A stretch of DNA of 15,103 bases from Zelonia costaricensis (lineage: Eukaryota; Euglenozoa; Kinetoplastea; Trypanosomatida; Trypanosomatidae): NCBI GenBank assembly GCA_030849075.1, contig JASAOO010002960.1:1-15103 (forward strand). The letters run 5' to 3'. A model generated the notes under the pieces. The model did no database searches and was not told where the DNA came from. It saw nothing but the letters and a program-made list of their open reading frames with translations. Each line of letters begins with the position of its first letter. Position 1 is the stretch's first letter. A program made the position numbers and the translations under genes. Below, one piece after another: positions 1 through 7,684 of the stretch.

Positions 1-1
1 G

Positions 2-445
2 GCGCGCGCTGAGATGCCCAGCGGCCGCTACGTTCCGGGCCGCGCCAACCCTCGCATGCCACCAGCCAGCAGCGCGCCGTACGATGCGTACGCCGACCAG
101 CCGGAGTACCACTATGCGGGCAGCAGCGGCAGTGCCGGGAATGGGTCCGTCAGAGCTCACCGCAGCCCGTCGTACCCGGCCGCACCCTCGCAACATCAAC
201 CGCAGCCGCCGCTGCAGCAGCAGGATGGGACAGACAGCCGATCCACGGTGTACACCGTGCAGAACACCACGACCGACACCCACGCCCACGAAACCGAGTA
301 CGGCGGCGTCCTCACGATCCGCACGACCACCGTCACACGCACCATCACGGAGCAGCTCGTGGCGAGTGACGAGGACACGGACAGCAGCGACGAGGGCGCG
401 GTGCATCGGGAGCAGGCGGGGGACGAAACCGAGCCATCGCGGTAG
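2..445 (+). CDS. C-terminal fragment of an unrecognised low-complexity protein (5' end outside window)
   Basis: The frame is open from the left edge and stops at TAG 443-445, giving 147 visible residues. A Met codon sits at 14, but four sense codons precede it with no stop, and no pyrimidine tract or AG acceptor is visible, so I read it as internal. The fragment starts with a Tyr/Ser/Gly/Pro-rich stretch (YDAYADQPEYHYAGSSGS), continues through a Gln/Pro-rich run (QHQPQPPLQQQ), then has a Thr-rich, beta-strand-like segment (GVLTIRTTTVTRTITEQL), and ends acidic (SDEDTDSSDEGA). I see no known domain, membrane segment or catalytic motif, and the function is unknown. Composition resembles the next large gene downstream. 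The strand matches every other gene here. Coding is likely because the composition is structured and the spacer changes style right after the stop. Confidence 0.72.
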   Translation, partial: ARAEMPSGRYVPGRANPRMPPASSAPYDAYADQPEYHYAGSSGSAGNGSVRAHRSPSYPAAPSQHQPQPPLQQQDGTDSRSTVYTVQNTTTDTHAHETEYGGVLTIRTTTVTRTITEQLVASDEDTDSSDEGAVHREQAGDETEPSR

Positions 446-705
446 GCGGTTGGCGGGGGGGGGGATGGGGGAGGGAGCAGGCACGAAGAGTGAGGAGACG
501 AGCGTGGGGCGAGGCACTCACAGCGGACGGTTTCGACTCCGTGATGATGTCCTGACATCGTCTCCGCTGCCCCTGCCCCTCTCCCCCCCACATCTGCTGC
601 ATCGCAGTGTCTTGTGCACGGTGTTGTGCGTTCGTCGCTGCTCCCCCTTCCTCGTCGCACCTGAAACACGGTCTGCGTCGTCAAGACCCACACGGCGCGC
701 ATGCA

Positions 706-727
706 TGTGTGTGTGTGCGTGTGTGTG
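706..727 (+). repeat. (TG)n microsatellite
   Basis: A TG/GT tract interrupted once by GC, lying 260 bases past the stop of gene 1, so in its presumed 3' UTR. Confidence 0.9.
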
Positions 728-915
728 GTGCCAGGGATGTGGTTGATACTGTGAAGTGGGTCACGGGACGTACCGTGGCTGGGTCCGCACACGCACCCTC
801 CTCCCCCCCCCCTCCGTTCGCCTAAACCACTTTCTCTCTCCTCTGCCTGTTCCTCTCCGACCGTGTGCACGCCGGCCCCCCCCCCCTCCCCCGCTCTTGG
901 GCCCCGCGCTCGACT

Positions 916-987
916 TCACCTCATCTCCTGCGGACGCTGTTCCTCTCCCGGATGCACGGCATCGCACACACACACGCACACACATAG
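916..987 (+). promoter_or_regulatory. possible spliced-leader acceptor region for the candidate small gene
   Basis: A pyrimidine-rich stretch (about 916-950) is followed by the CA repeat and then an AG at 986-987. From that AG the first ATG downstream is the one at 1032, which opens the 49-codon candidate. The tract is weaker and more interrupted than those before the large genes. Confidence 0.35.
965..984 (+). repeat. (CA)n microsatellite
   Basis: A CA tract with one GC interruption, followed directly by a short GA repeat (about 985-996). Confidence 0.9.
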
Positions 988-1031
988 AGAGAGAGACGTG
1001 CAGGAGCGGCGCTGTGTGCACTACCAAGAAG

Positions 1032-1181
1032 ATGAAAACGAAGCATTGCCGACGATGCCGCGTCAACGGGAACGAAGTGAAGGCGAAGCTCTGCTCCATC
1101 TGCACGGCGCGACCCGCGCTGTGCGCCTCTCCAAGCGGTTCACCCGCTGCAGGGGGCCCCCCCGTGCGGCATCTCATGTAG
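1032..1181 (+). CDS. candidate 49-residue protein with zinc-ribbon-like CxxC-x11-CxxC pattern
   Basis: The ATG at 1032 has A at -3 and is the first ATG after the AG at 986-987; the stop is TAG 1179-1181. The N-terminal 24 residues are basic and hold two Cys pairs (HCRRC, then CSIC) separated by 11 residues, the spacing style of small zinc ribbons. The remainder is a Ser/Ala/Gly/Pro tail with two further Cys. By hand count over the first 32 codons, about 26 third positions are G or C, against 16 at first and 18 at second positions, the GC3 bias expected of genes in this genome. The lysines (MKTKHC, EVKAKLC) are unusual for a spacer otherwise made of pyrimidine tracts. I recognise no family. 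Against it: it is short, and an antisense frame shares the same third positions. If real it would be a zinc-binding microprotein, or possibly a leader ORF on the transcript of the next gene. Confidence 0.42.
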   Translation: MKTKHCRRCRVNGNEVKAKLCSICTARPALCASPSGSPAAGGPPVRHLM

Positions 1182-1520
1182 TGCCCTCGGGCGGCGTCAG
1201 GCCCGTCCGCGCAGGGGTGCAGTGCCTGAAGCATCACAGCGAGAATCCCCGTCACCTCCACGTTCAGCTCAAACCCTCCTACACCTCTTCTCGCCCACCC
1301 GACAGTGCGCGAACGCACGTCTCAGCCGCCCCCCCCCCCCCCAAACCCCCGCCCACCTCCTCCTACACACCGCGAAGAGCACGCGAGGCCCCACCCCTTT
1401 CCCTCGTCTTCCCGTTTCTACCACGCTCCCCTCCCTCACCACGCGCACGCACTGAACGGCAGGCTTAGCCACAAGGCGGAATTCCCCAACTCCGCTGCGC
1501 GTCTCCCTCCGCCGACGCCG

Positions 1521-1535
1521 TTGTTGTTGTTGTTG
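1521..1535 (+). repeat. (TTG)5 trinucleotide repeat
   Basis: Five perfect TTG units within a pyrimidine-rich part of the spacer. Confidence 0.9.
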
Positions 1536-1610
1536 TCGCTGCCGACATCCCGCCTTCTCCCTTCCCCGTGCTTCACCCACCCCTCGCCGCCGCGACGCGA
1601 GCGCCTCATA

Positions 1611-1686
1611 GTCCCCTTCCTCGTGTCTTCTTCCTTCCTTTCCTTTCTGTCGTTGTTCCCGATCTCGCCGCCACACGTCCCCACAG
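1611..1686 (+). promoter_or_regulatory. polypyrimidine tract and spliced-leader acceptor for the 1,403-residue gene
   Basis: This is the strongest pyrimidine tract in the spacer (1611-1660), dominated by TTCC and CTT. It is followed by CCACAG with the AG at 1685-1686. Cleavage there would leave a 59-base 5' UTR without any ATG before 1746, which supports that start codon. Confidence 0.75.
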
Positions 1687-1745
1687 AGCTCGCCCATACA
1701 CGGCACCTCCCATTCTCAACACCCCACCCCGCCACCCGATCCTCG

Positions 1746-4700
1746 ATGGACCGCGATCGCAGCGCCATCGCGGCGGCGCAGCTGCCCCTGCGGCGGAACT
1801 CCGGCAGCAGCAGCGGCATCCCGCCGATGCCCCGTCCCAGCAGCACCGCGAGGTCCCAGCCGCCACCGCAACAGCACTGGCTGGGCAACGCGAGCCGCGA
1901 TGGCAGCGTGCCTAACGGTGTGCTGCTCGGCAGCCTCGCCGAGTACCTTCCCACCTCCGCCGTCGCGTACGCCAACACCGCTGCCGCGGGGTCGGGGGAC
2001 CCGTCTGCCTCACCGACGATTGGCGGCGACAGCCATCAGGTGCGCCGCAGCCCGCCCCTGCCGCTCGTGGCGCAGTCGCTGTCGATGCTGCACGGCTCCC
2101 AGATCATCTCCGAGCACACCTCGCCGCGCGTGCGACCGAACGGGGTGCAGGCCAGCAGCAGCGGGGCCCCGCCGCTGGCGCCGTCGCCGACGCAGCGGCA
2201 GGCCCAAAGGGGTTTCTCGCCGCAGAGCTTCTCTCGAGATGTCGTGCTCCCGCGCGGTGGCACCAACGACGTCGCCGGCTCGCAGGATCTACGCAGCAGC
2301 AAGCAGTCCATCACGGTGCTGAGTGTGACGCGCGATGGGCGGGCACAGGAGTGGCCACGCCCGCCGTCCAGCACCTCCACCGCGCAGGCCCGGGGCGAGA
2401 GCACGCCGACGCCGCTTGTGCGCCCCGTCCCGGCCCAACCGCCGCGCCACGCCTCCCTGAACAAGGTCAGCAGCGCGAGCAGCACACCGCGGGGGTCGGC
2501 GACCGGTCGCGTGCAGGTGGAGACGATCGCGCCCATCAACGAGACCTCGCTCTCCACCGCGTCCACGGTGCACCCAGCAATGCCAGCGCCGATCGCCGCG
2601 GCGGAGCTGCGCCAGCCCACCACACAGCAGCAGCAGCCGTCTGCCTCCGTGCCGCGCCCGCCTCGCCATAGCTCCGTCGTGTCGAACGGGAGCACCGTGT
2701 ACATCCAGCAGCCGCCACCGCAGTCGCGCACGAGCCCGAACGTCTCCCCCGCGCACGCAGCAGCATCGCACCCCGCGCGCGTCCCAGCGGCGAAGCCGGC
2801 GCCCACCCCCAACCCGATGCCGCCCGCGGCACAGCCGTCGGCGAGCGGCGCGTCGAACGCGTCGTCTAACACGCCGCGTGGCAACGGGGTGGAGGCAGGG
2901 GCCCTCATGCCGCGCGCTCACCCGACCCACCACACGCAACAGCAGCAGCAGCACGGTGCGGTTCTGCACCACCGCCCTGCCTACGCGACGACTGCAGCGG
3001 TGCGGCAGGCCGGCGAGCCGCTGCCGACCGGGCCCGCCACGCTGCAGGTCTCGACCACGACCCTCACCAAGGCCACCAAGAAGGTCCGCTACCTACTCCC
3101 CGACGAGCCCTTCGACCCAGACGCCCCGGACCCGTCCGACGGGAACGGGTTGACGGCGGCAGAGGAGGCCGCGCTGCTCGACCCGGTGCAGTACACGCGG
3201 GCCGCCGATGAGGTTGCCGGGCGCTACCCGATGCTGCTGCGCCGCGCCAGCGCCCAGGGCGGCGATCTTGTGCGCACCCGCCGCAACTCCGGCAGCTCCC
3301 TGCTCGACCCCGACGCGCCGCACCCGACCTTCCTGCTGGACGACGGCAACCGCTGGGCCCGGGAGACGAACCGGCCCACCGTCGCCACGACCCGCGACCC
3401 GTCCGGCACGGCCGCCACGCAGCTGCCGTCGCCGTCGATCCTCCGCAAGGGCGGCGCCGGCAAGGGCGCCGGGGAGGCGCCGCAGGAGGCGTTCCCGGCG
3501 TTCCAGCGCGTGTCTGCGCACGGCAGCAGTGGCGGCAGCGCGGGGGTGGACGAGGCGGGCGGGTACCTCCTGCAGCGCCACGTGCAGCAGATGGCCACCG
3601 GCAAGCAGCTCGTGCAGGGCACGGCGTTCCAGCCCCCGCCAACGGGCAAGCGGCACCTCGAGCGGCGTCAGCGCGAGCACGAGGAGGCCCGCCTGGACGC
3701 GCAAATCGCGGCCGCCGCGTCCGGGAAGCGGAACGGCGCCAGCGCGGGGCTGCCCCCAACCGCCCCGCAGCGGCGCAGCACGCTCGAGGGCCTCTACGAC
3801 GAGGTGGTGCGCCGCACACATCAGAACCGCCGCGCCGCTCTGCCGACGACGTCGCAGGGCACCGCGGTGTCTCCCCCGGCCGCACTCCCACTTCCGCCGG
3901 CCTCTGGGGAGCGGCGCCGCGCGCGGCCGCACCCAGCCTCTGCAGAGCCTACCCCGCTGCACCGCGGGGCCGGCCGGGCAGCGCAAGGCGAATCGACGCA
4001 GCAGCCGCACCCGCCCTCCGGGTACCCGACGTCCAGTCTGCACGCCGTGGCGGCCCCACCACCACCGCCGCCGCAGCAGCAGCCGGTCCGCTCCTCCTCG
4101 CAGCCGTACATTACCAGCGCTTACTACTACGACGAGACCCCGAGCGGCAGCGAGCTCGGCAGCCGGGATGGCTATCGCACGCCCTTGATGTACGCGGGCG
4201 CCGCTCCACAGGCCCCGCCACAGCAGCAGCAGGACGCACGAGCCCGACCAGCCGTGCCGCGCACGTACCCAGCTGCCCCACCGCCACCGCGCCCGCACCC
4301 GCCGCCGCCCCATCAGCAGCATCAGACCCAGTACTACGCACCCTACTACCCCGAGCAGCCATCGAGCGCGGCAAGCAGCGCACGGGTGGCGCCGGGGCAG
4401 CGTCCAGCTGGCCCGAAGACGCCGCAGCAGCAACAGGACAGTCCACCGCCGCGCGAGCGGCCCGAGCCCCAACAGCAGCAGCAGCCCTCGCCGTACGCCT
4501 CCGCCCACTACAGCTCTACCGCGCCCGTGCCCAGCTCGAGCAGCAACGGCAGCGCGCGTATGCCGGGGTACACGTCGGGGCGGTTCAGCAAGTACAACAG
4601 CGCCGTGCCGGCCGCCGCCCACCTCCCCACCTCCGAGGAGCGCTACTACAGCAGCAACAGCGGCGACCGCCGCAACTCGGCCCCCGGCACGGGCGGGCAC

Positions 4701-5957
4701 GTGGGGTCGGCCGAAGGGTCACGGCATGCCCACTCGCCGCCGCCGCAGCAGCAGCAGTATGCACCTGCGTACACGAGTGCGACGAAGCCGCGCCCCCAGC
4801 TGCCGCGCCAGCCCCAGCCGCGGCAGCAGCAGCACCGTGAGGAGGCGGCCGCGGTGTACACCTACGTCGAGCAGCAGCAGCCGCCACGGATGGAAGGGGG
4901 GGACGAGGACGACTACAGCGACCGGTACGCGCGCCAGGACGAGGCGGCCGAGGACCAGCAGCAGTGGCAGCTGGACGAGTACGACGAGTACGACGGCTCG
5001 CCGTACCCCGCAGAGGACTCCTTCTCTGATGGGCCCGTCACCAACGCGGCGAGCCAGCGCACGCCCTGGCCGCAGCAGCAGCAGCCACAGCCGCGCCCCG
5101 CCGCCCCCGCGAACGGCAGCAGCGATCGCGAGGACGATGCAGCGTCGGCGTCGGGTGGGAGTGGCGGGGCCGGCGCCGCCGTTGCGGAGGTGCGCCGCTC
5201 CCCGCTGGATCAGTCCAAGCGCGCCACGTACGTCCCGGCCCCGCCGGACACTGTGGTGCTGCGGGCCCAGCAGCCACCACAGCTGCGCACCGATGACATC
5301 CCCGCAGAGACCCTCGGCCGGCCGCACCGTGAGGCGCGCTCGCACCCCTCGCACCGCAGCACCGCGACATCGAGCGCGACGTCGTACCCGCCGGCCGCAG
5401 CGGCCCCCTCCGCCTCGTCCGCGCGACGCAGCGCCACCTCGGCGTCCACCAGGCCCGGGGAGCGGGATGCCGCCTCGGTGCGTGCCAGCGGCGGGTCCGC
5501 CCCCATTCGCGGGAGTGCCCCGCCACCGCCGGCCAACGCCGACACCGCCACGGCAACGCTCACCGCCGGGGGTCGCGACGCGTCCTTCGCGTCGTCCGAC
5601 AACGTGAGCTCGTGCGACACAGACACGCAGCCGATTACGGTGTCTGAATTCGACGAGGACGAGCTCGCCGAGGCGGAGGGGGACGAGCTAACCAAGAAGG
5701 GCCCGCCGCTGCTCGTGCTCGGGGATGAGGTGTACGCGCCGGAGGGCTTCAACTACGTCCAGCAGCAGGCTGAGGTGGACGAGGCCGCCGCGGACGGGGC
5801 GGTGGCCCCGGAGGAAGAGGAGGAGTACTGGGCTGGCGAGCAGGCGGCGGCGCCGGACGGGCACGACCCGCAGCAGGAGCAGCACGACGGCTTCTACGAC
5901 GACGACGACGAAGACGAGGAGCTGCCGGTGCCGGGTGGGGCGCACCACAAGCTGTGA
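1746..5957 (+). CDS. large unrecognised Q/P/S/Y-rich, mostly disordered protein (1,403 aa)
   Basis: The start is the first ATG after the acceptor AG at 1685-1686; the stop is TGA 5955-5957. Most of the protein is low complexity: repeated Gln runs of 3-5 residues, Pro runs, Ser/Gly linkers, and a Tyr/Gln/Pro-rich zone (about 790-1080, e.g. AYYYDETPSG, QYYAPYYPEQ) of prion-like composition. Ordered-looking islands stand out: about 162-208; 439-546, containing TKKVRYLLPDEPFDPDAP and a second DPDAPHPTFLLDDGNRW motif; a charged, probably helical segment at about 605-663 (GKRHLERRQREHEEARLDAQ); 676-699; and 1297-1352 (PPLLVLGDEVYAPEGFNYVQ). The last 50 residues are strongly acidic. I see no signal peptide, membrane segment, kinase or RNA-binding domain. 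RRxS/T sites occur at S19, S502, S515, T679 and S978. I recognise no family. A scaffold or cytoskeletal or RNP-granule role is speculation. The gene itself is secure from length, GC3 and processing signals. Confidence 0.9.
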   Translation: MDRDRSAIAAAQLPLRRNSGSSSGIPPMPRPSSTARSQPPPQQHWLGNASRDGSVPNGVLLGSLAEYLPTSAVAYANTAAAGSGDPSASPTIGGDSHQVRRSPPLPLVAQSLSMLHGSQIISEHTSPRVRPNGVQASSSGAPPLAPSPTQRQAQRGFSPQSFSRDVVLPRGGTNDVAGSQDLRSSKQSITVLSVTRDGRAQEWPRPPSSTSTAQARGESTPTPLVRPVPAQPPRHASLNKVSSASSTPRGSATGRVQVETIAPINETSLSTASTVHPAMPAPIAAAELRQPTTQQQQPSASVPRPPRHSSVVSNGSTVYIQQPPPQSRTSPNVSPAHAAASHPARVPAAKPAPTPNPMPPAAQPSASGASNASSNTPRGNGVEAGALMPRAHPTHHTQQQQQHGAVLHHRPAYATTAAVRQAGEPLPTGPATLQVSTTTLTKATKKVRYLLPDEPFDPDAPDPSDGNGLTAAEEAALLDPVQYTRAADEVAGRYPMLLRRASAQGGDLVRTRRNSGSSLLDPDAPHPTFLLDDGNRWARETNRPTVATTRDPSGTAATQLPSPSILRKGGAGKGAGEAPQEAFPAFQRVSAHGSSGGSAGVDEAGGYLLQRHVQQMATGKQLVQGTAFQPPPTGKRHLERRQREHEEARLDAQIAAAASGKRNGASAGLPPTAPQRRSTLEGLYDEVVRRTHQNRRAALPTTSQGTAVSPPAALPLPPASGERRRARPHPASAEPTPLHRGAGRAAQGESTQQPHPPSGYPTSSLHAVAAPPPPPPQQQPVRSSSQPYITSAYYYDETPSGSELGSRDGYRTPLMYAGAAPQAPPQQQQDARARPAVPRTYPAAPPPPRPHPPPPHQQHQTQYYAPYYPEQPSSAASSARVAPGQRPAGPKTPQQQQDSPPPRERPEPQQQQQPSPYASAHYSSTAPVPSSSSNGSARMPGYTSGRFSKYNSAVPAAAHLPTSEERYYSSNSGDRRNSAPGTGGHVGSAEGSRHAHSPPPQQQQYAPAYTSATKPRPQLPRQPQPRQQQHREEAAAVYTYVEQQQPPRMEGGDEDDYSDRYARQDEAAEDQQQWQLDEYDEYDGSPYPAEDSFSDGPVTNAASQRTPWPQQQQPQPRPAAPANGSSDREDDAASASGGSGGAGAAVAEVRRSPLDQSKRATYVPAPPDTVVLRAQQPPQLRTDDIPAETLGRPHREARSHPSHRSTATSSATSYPPAAAAPSASSARRSATSASTRPGERDAASVRASGGSAPIRGSAPPPPANADTATATLTAGGRDASFASSDNVSSCDTDTQPITVSEFDEDELAEAEGDELTKKGPPLLVLGDEVYAPEGFNYVQQQAEVDEAAADGAVAPEEEEEYWAGEQAAAPDGHDPQQEQHDGFYDDDDEDEELPVPGGAHHKL

Positions 5958-6057
5958 GACACCGAGTCCGCCTGCCGCGCCGCCTGTCTGTGGCTCACGC
6001 AGCCGTTCCCTCACCCCCCCCCTCCCCCTTCTCTCCCCGCAGCCGCACCCAACCTGC

Positions 6058-6072
6058 TGTGTGTGTGTGTGT
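6058..6072 (+). repeat. (TG)n microsatellite
   Basis: A perfect TG tract 100 bases past the stop of the large orphan gene. Confidence 0.9.
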
Positions 6073-6105
6073 CTGTGTTGATGTGGTGCTGCTTGCTCTT
6101 TCTGT

Positions 6106-6120
6106 TGTGTGTGTGTGTGT
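6106..6120 (+). repeat. (TG)n microsatellite
   Basis: A second TG tract of similar length, about 35 bases after the first. Confidence 0.9.
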
Positions 6121-6540
6121 AGTTGCCATCCACGCAGGAGTTCTCGTCGTGTTGTTACTTTACACTTTTTACTTTCTGTCTCCCCGCATCGTCCACTTGC
6201 TTTCTCCGCGCTTTGTGTGTGTCTGTTGCCTCCCTCTCCCCCCTCCGGTCGATTCTCGACTTCAGCAGCTGCATGTTCCACCCACCCACCCCCACTCCCT
6301 CCTCCCTTCTCTTCCACTGCTGCCCCGCTTTCTGTCTTCTCTCCGCATTCTTGCGTGGTTTACGCCCACACGCACACGCACGTGGCGCGCCGGCGCTGGT
6401 GTGGTGGCCTGCCCTTCTTGATCGAGGTGCGGTGCCGGTACCCGTAGTGTGGACCGTGTCCTCCCGCCGCTGAGTTGTTGTTAGTGTGGGGTTGTGGGGC
6501 TGGGGAGGGGTGCCGCACCTTCTCCGGCTTGGTTTGTGTA

Positions 6541-6563
6541 TGTGTGTGTGTGTGTGTGTGTGT
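6541..6563 (+). repeat. (TG)n microsatellite
   Basis: A perfect TG tract of about 11 units, the longest uninterrupted TG run in this spacer, followed at once by a CT-rich stretch. Confidence 0.9.
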
Positions 6564-6774
6564 TTCTCTCTCTTCTCCCTTTGTTATGATTCGCGTGCGT
6601 GCACTCGGGCGCCGCGTGTACCTGTTCACCTCCTCCATTCTCCGTTGTCTCTCTCAGCGGTTTGTCGCCGCTTTCTCCCTCAGTCTCCTTCTCGACTCCC
6701 ACCCCCCCCCCCCGCAAACATCCTCGACATGACCACGGCGTGCGTGTCTGCTGCTTCTCGTTGACCTCGCCTCG

Positions 6775-6792
6775 TTGTTGTTGTTGTTGTTG
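6775..6792 (+). repeat. (TTG)6 trinucleotide repeat
   Basis: Six TTG units in the spacer, the same motif as at 1521-1535. Confidence 0.9.
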
Positions 6793-7042
6793 TTTTCAAG
6801 CTGGTGAGTTTTGCTGGTGTGGTGTGTTGATGCACGCACGCAGTGCTGCCGACGGCTCGCTGCGTGGTGCGCCAGATGTCATGGCCTTCTCGTTCTTGAT
6901 AGTTCTCGTGTTTCTTTTCTCTCTTTGCGGTGGTGTCGTGCAAGCGCGTCCCCGCCTCGATTTCCCTCCCCGCCGCGCCACGGGGAAGTGTCATAGTTGT
7001 CGTTGTCGTTGCTTTCGTAGATGTGCGTCGTCGGTCTCACGG

Positions 7043-7061
7043 ACACACACACACACACACC
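7043..7061 (+). repeat. (CA)n microsatellite
   Basis: A perfect CA tract followed by pyrimidine-rich DNA leading toward the uL30m gene. Confidence 0.9.
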
Positions 7062-7501
7062 TCCCTTCCAACAGCGTCTCGCCCACCTCCGTGGTCTTCC
7101 CGTTCTTCCCTTTTCGATTTCTCTCCCTTCGTCTGTCTGCACACCTTCTCTGTCGCACCCCGGTCTCCTCCTCGTCGTCCCATGCGTCGCGCGCTCCTTA
7201 CGTAACCGCAGAGCTAAGGAAGCAACAACGAGTGACCTGCCCGACGTGACAAGATGGGTGGCACGGCGCAGCCTCCCCGGCCTCCCCGTCCCCCCCTCTT
7301 CCGTGCGATCCGCCTCGGGCGATCGAGAACGCAGGAAGAAGTACGACAGTACTCTAGTGTTGCTGTGGTTCTGCGGTGTGGCTTGTGGATGCAAGCGCAC
7401 CCCAGTGGTCGTGTTGTGCTCTCCTCCACGAGCACACAGACCCCCATCGACGCTCTCGGGCGCGTTGGACGGACATCTCCCACGCAGCGCTGGCTGGCAC
7501 A

Positions 7502-7604
7502 CCGTCTCGTCGTCTTCACCCGCTTTCTCGCCCCACCCCACCCCTCCCCACCCCCCGCCCGTCTGGCCAAACCACGCGCACATACACACACGCGCGCACC
7601 GCAG
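7502..7604 (+). promoter_or_regulatory. polypyrimidine tract and upstream acceptor candidate for uL30m
   Basis: A CT/C-rich tract (about 7508-7562) is followed by a CA-rich stretch and then GCAG, with the AG at 7603-7604. It is the first AG after the tract and would give an 80-base 5' UTR with no intervening ATG. Confidence 0.5.
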
Positions 7605-7626
7605 ATACAGCGAGGCCGACGGCCGC

Positions 7627-7676
7627 CTCCCCGCCTTTCTCCTCTCCTCTCTTCGCCCTATCTCACTGTCGGTCAG
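7627..7676 (+). promoter_or_regulatory. second polypyrimidine tract and acceptor candidate for uL30m
   Basis: The CTCC/TTTCTCC-rich tract (7627-7664) is followed by GGTCAG with the AG at 7675-7676, only 8 bases before the start codon. It is usable in principle but gives a very short leader. The two acceptors may be alternatives. Confidence 0.4.
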
Positions 7677-7684
7677 CCCCGCAC

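Larger units (their letters stand above)
446..1031 (+). other. intergenic spacer: 3' UTR of gene 1 and upstream region of a candidate small gene
   Basis: This stretch has no convincing coding frame. It contains a G-run near 455-464, pyrimidine-rich patches (about 560-590, 790-860 and 870-950), C-homopolymers at about 798-809 and 876-886, a TG repeat at 706-727 and a CA repeat at 965-984. This is typical trypanosomatid processing DNA, where polyadenylation of the upstream message is coupled to spliced-leader addition downstream. Confidence 0.7.
1182..1745 (+). other. spacer before the large orphan gene
   Basis: No coding frame is supported. It holds a C-homopolymer around 1329-1342, repeated pyrimidine stretches (about 1355-1440, 1500-1570 and 1611-1660) and a TTG repeat (1521-1535). 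An in-frame upstream extension of the next gene exists through here, but it is low-complexity Pro/Ser/Phe translated from pyrimidine tracts and lies mostly upstream of the best splice acceptor. Confidence 0.75.
5958..7684 (+). other. 1.7-kb intergenic spacer
   Basis: This is the longest spacer in the window. It contains TG repeats (6058-6072, 6106-6120, 6541-6563), a short interrupted CA stretch (about 6365-6381), a C-homopolymer (6702-6713), TTG repeats (6775-6792), a CA repeat (7043-7061) and pyrimidine tracts throughout. Several short frames open here (from 6586, 6726 and 6881), but none has convincing codon bias. The length leaves room for an unannotated small transcript. Confidence 0.7.

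Noticed and set aside
761..1318. A 185-codon antisense frame over the candidate microprotein
   Set aside because: It shares third codon positions with the + strand candidate, so codon bias alone does not separate them. It opposes the local transcription direction and contains Arg/Gly runs from C-homopolymers.
1305..1745. In-frame N-terminal extension of the large orphan gene
   Set aside because: It translates the pyrimidine tract into Pro/Ser/Phe runs and lies mostly upstream of the best acceptor AG at 1685-1686, so it would not be in the mature message.
3078..3092. KKVRY in the orphan protein as a PP1-docking RVxF motif
   Set aside because: The consensus needs Phe or Trp at the last position; Tyr is a poor substitute and there is no supporting second motif.
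3093..4700. A 535-codon antisense open frame within the large orphan gene
   Set aside because: It mirrors GC-rich, stop-poor DNA and encodes Arg/Ala/Gly-biased sequence. No - strand acceptor was found, and every gene in the window is on +.
6586..6732. A 48-codon + strand frame starting MIRVRALGRRVYLFTSS
   Set aside because: The presequence-like start is attractive, but the frame continues through pyrimidine and C-homopolymer DNA with no domain and no codon bias.
6881..7249. A + strand frame starting MAFSFLIVLVFLFSLCGG, followed by a Cys/Arg-rich stretch, resembling a secreted peptide
   Set aside because: The hydrophobic start is what pyrimidine-rich DNA encodes (TTC, CTC, CTT). Third-position GC is only about two thirds, and the frame then runs through a CA repeat into Ser/Phe low complexity. 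Conservation in related species would change my mind.
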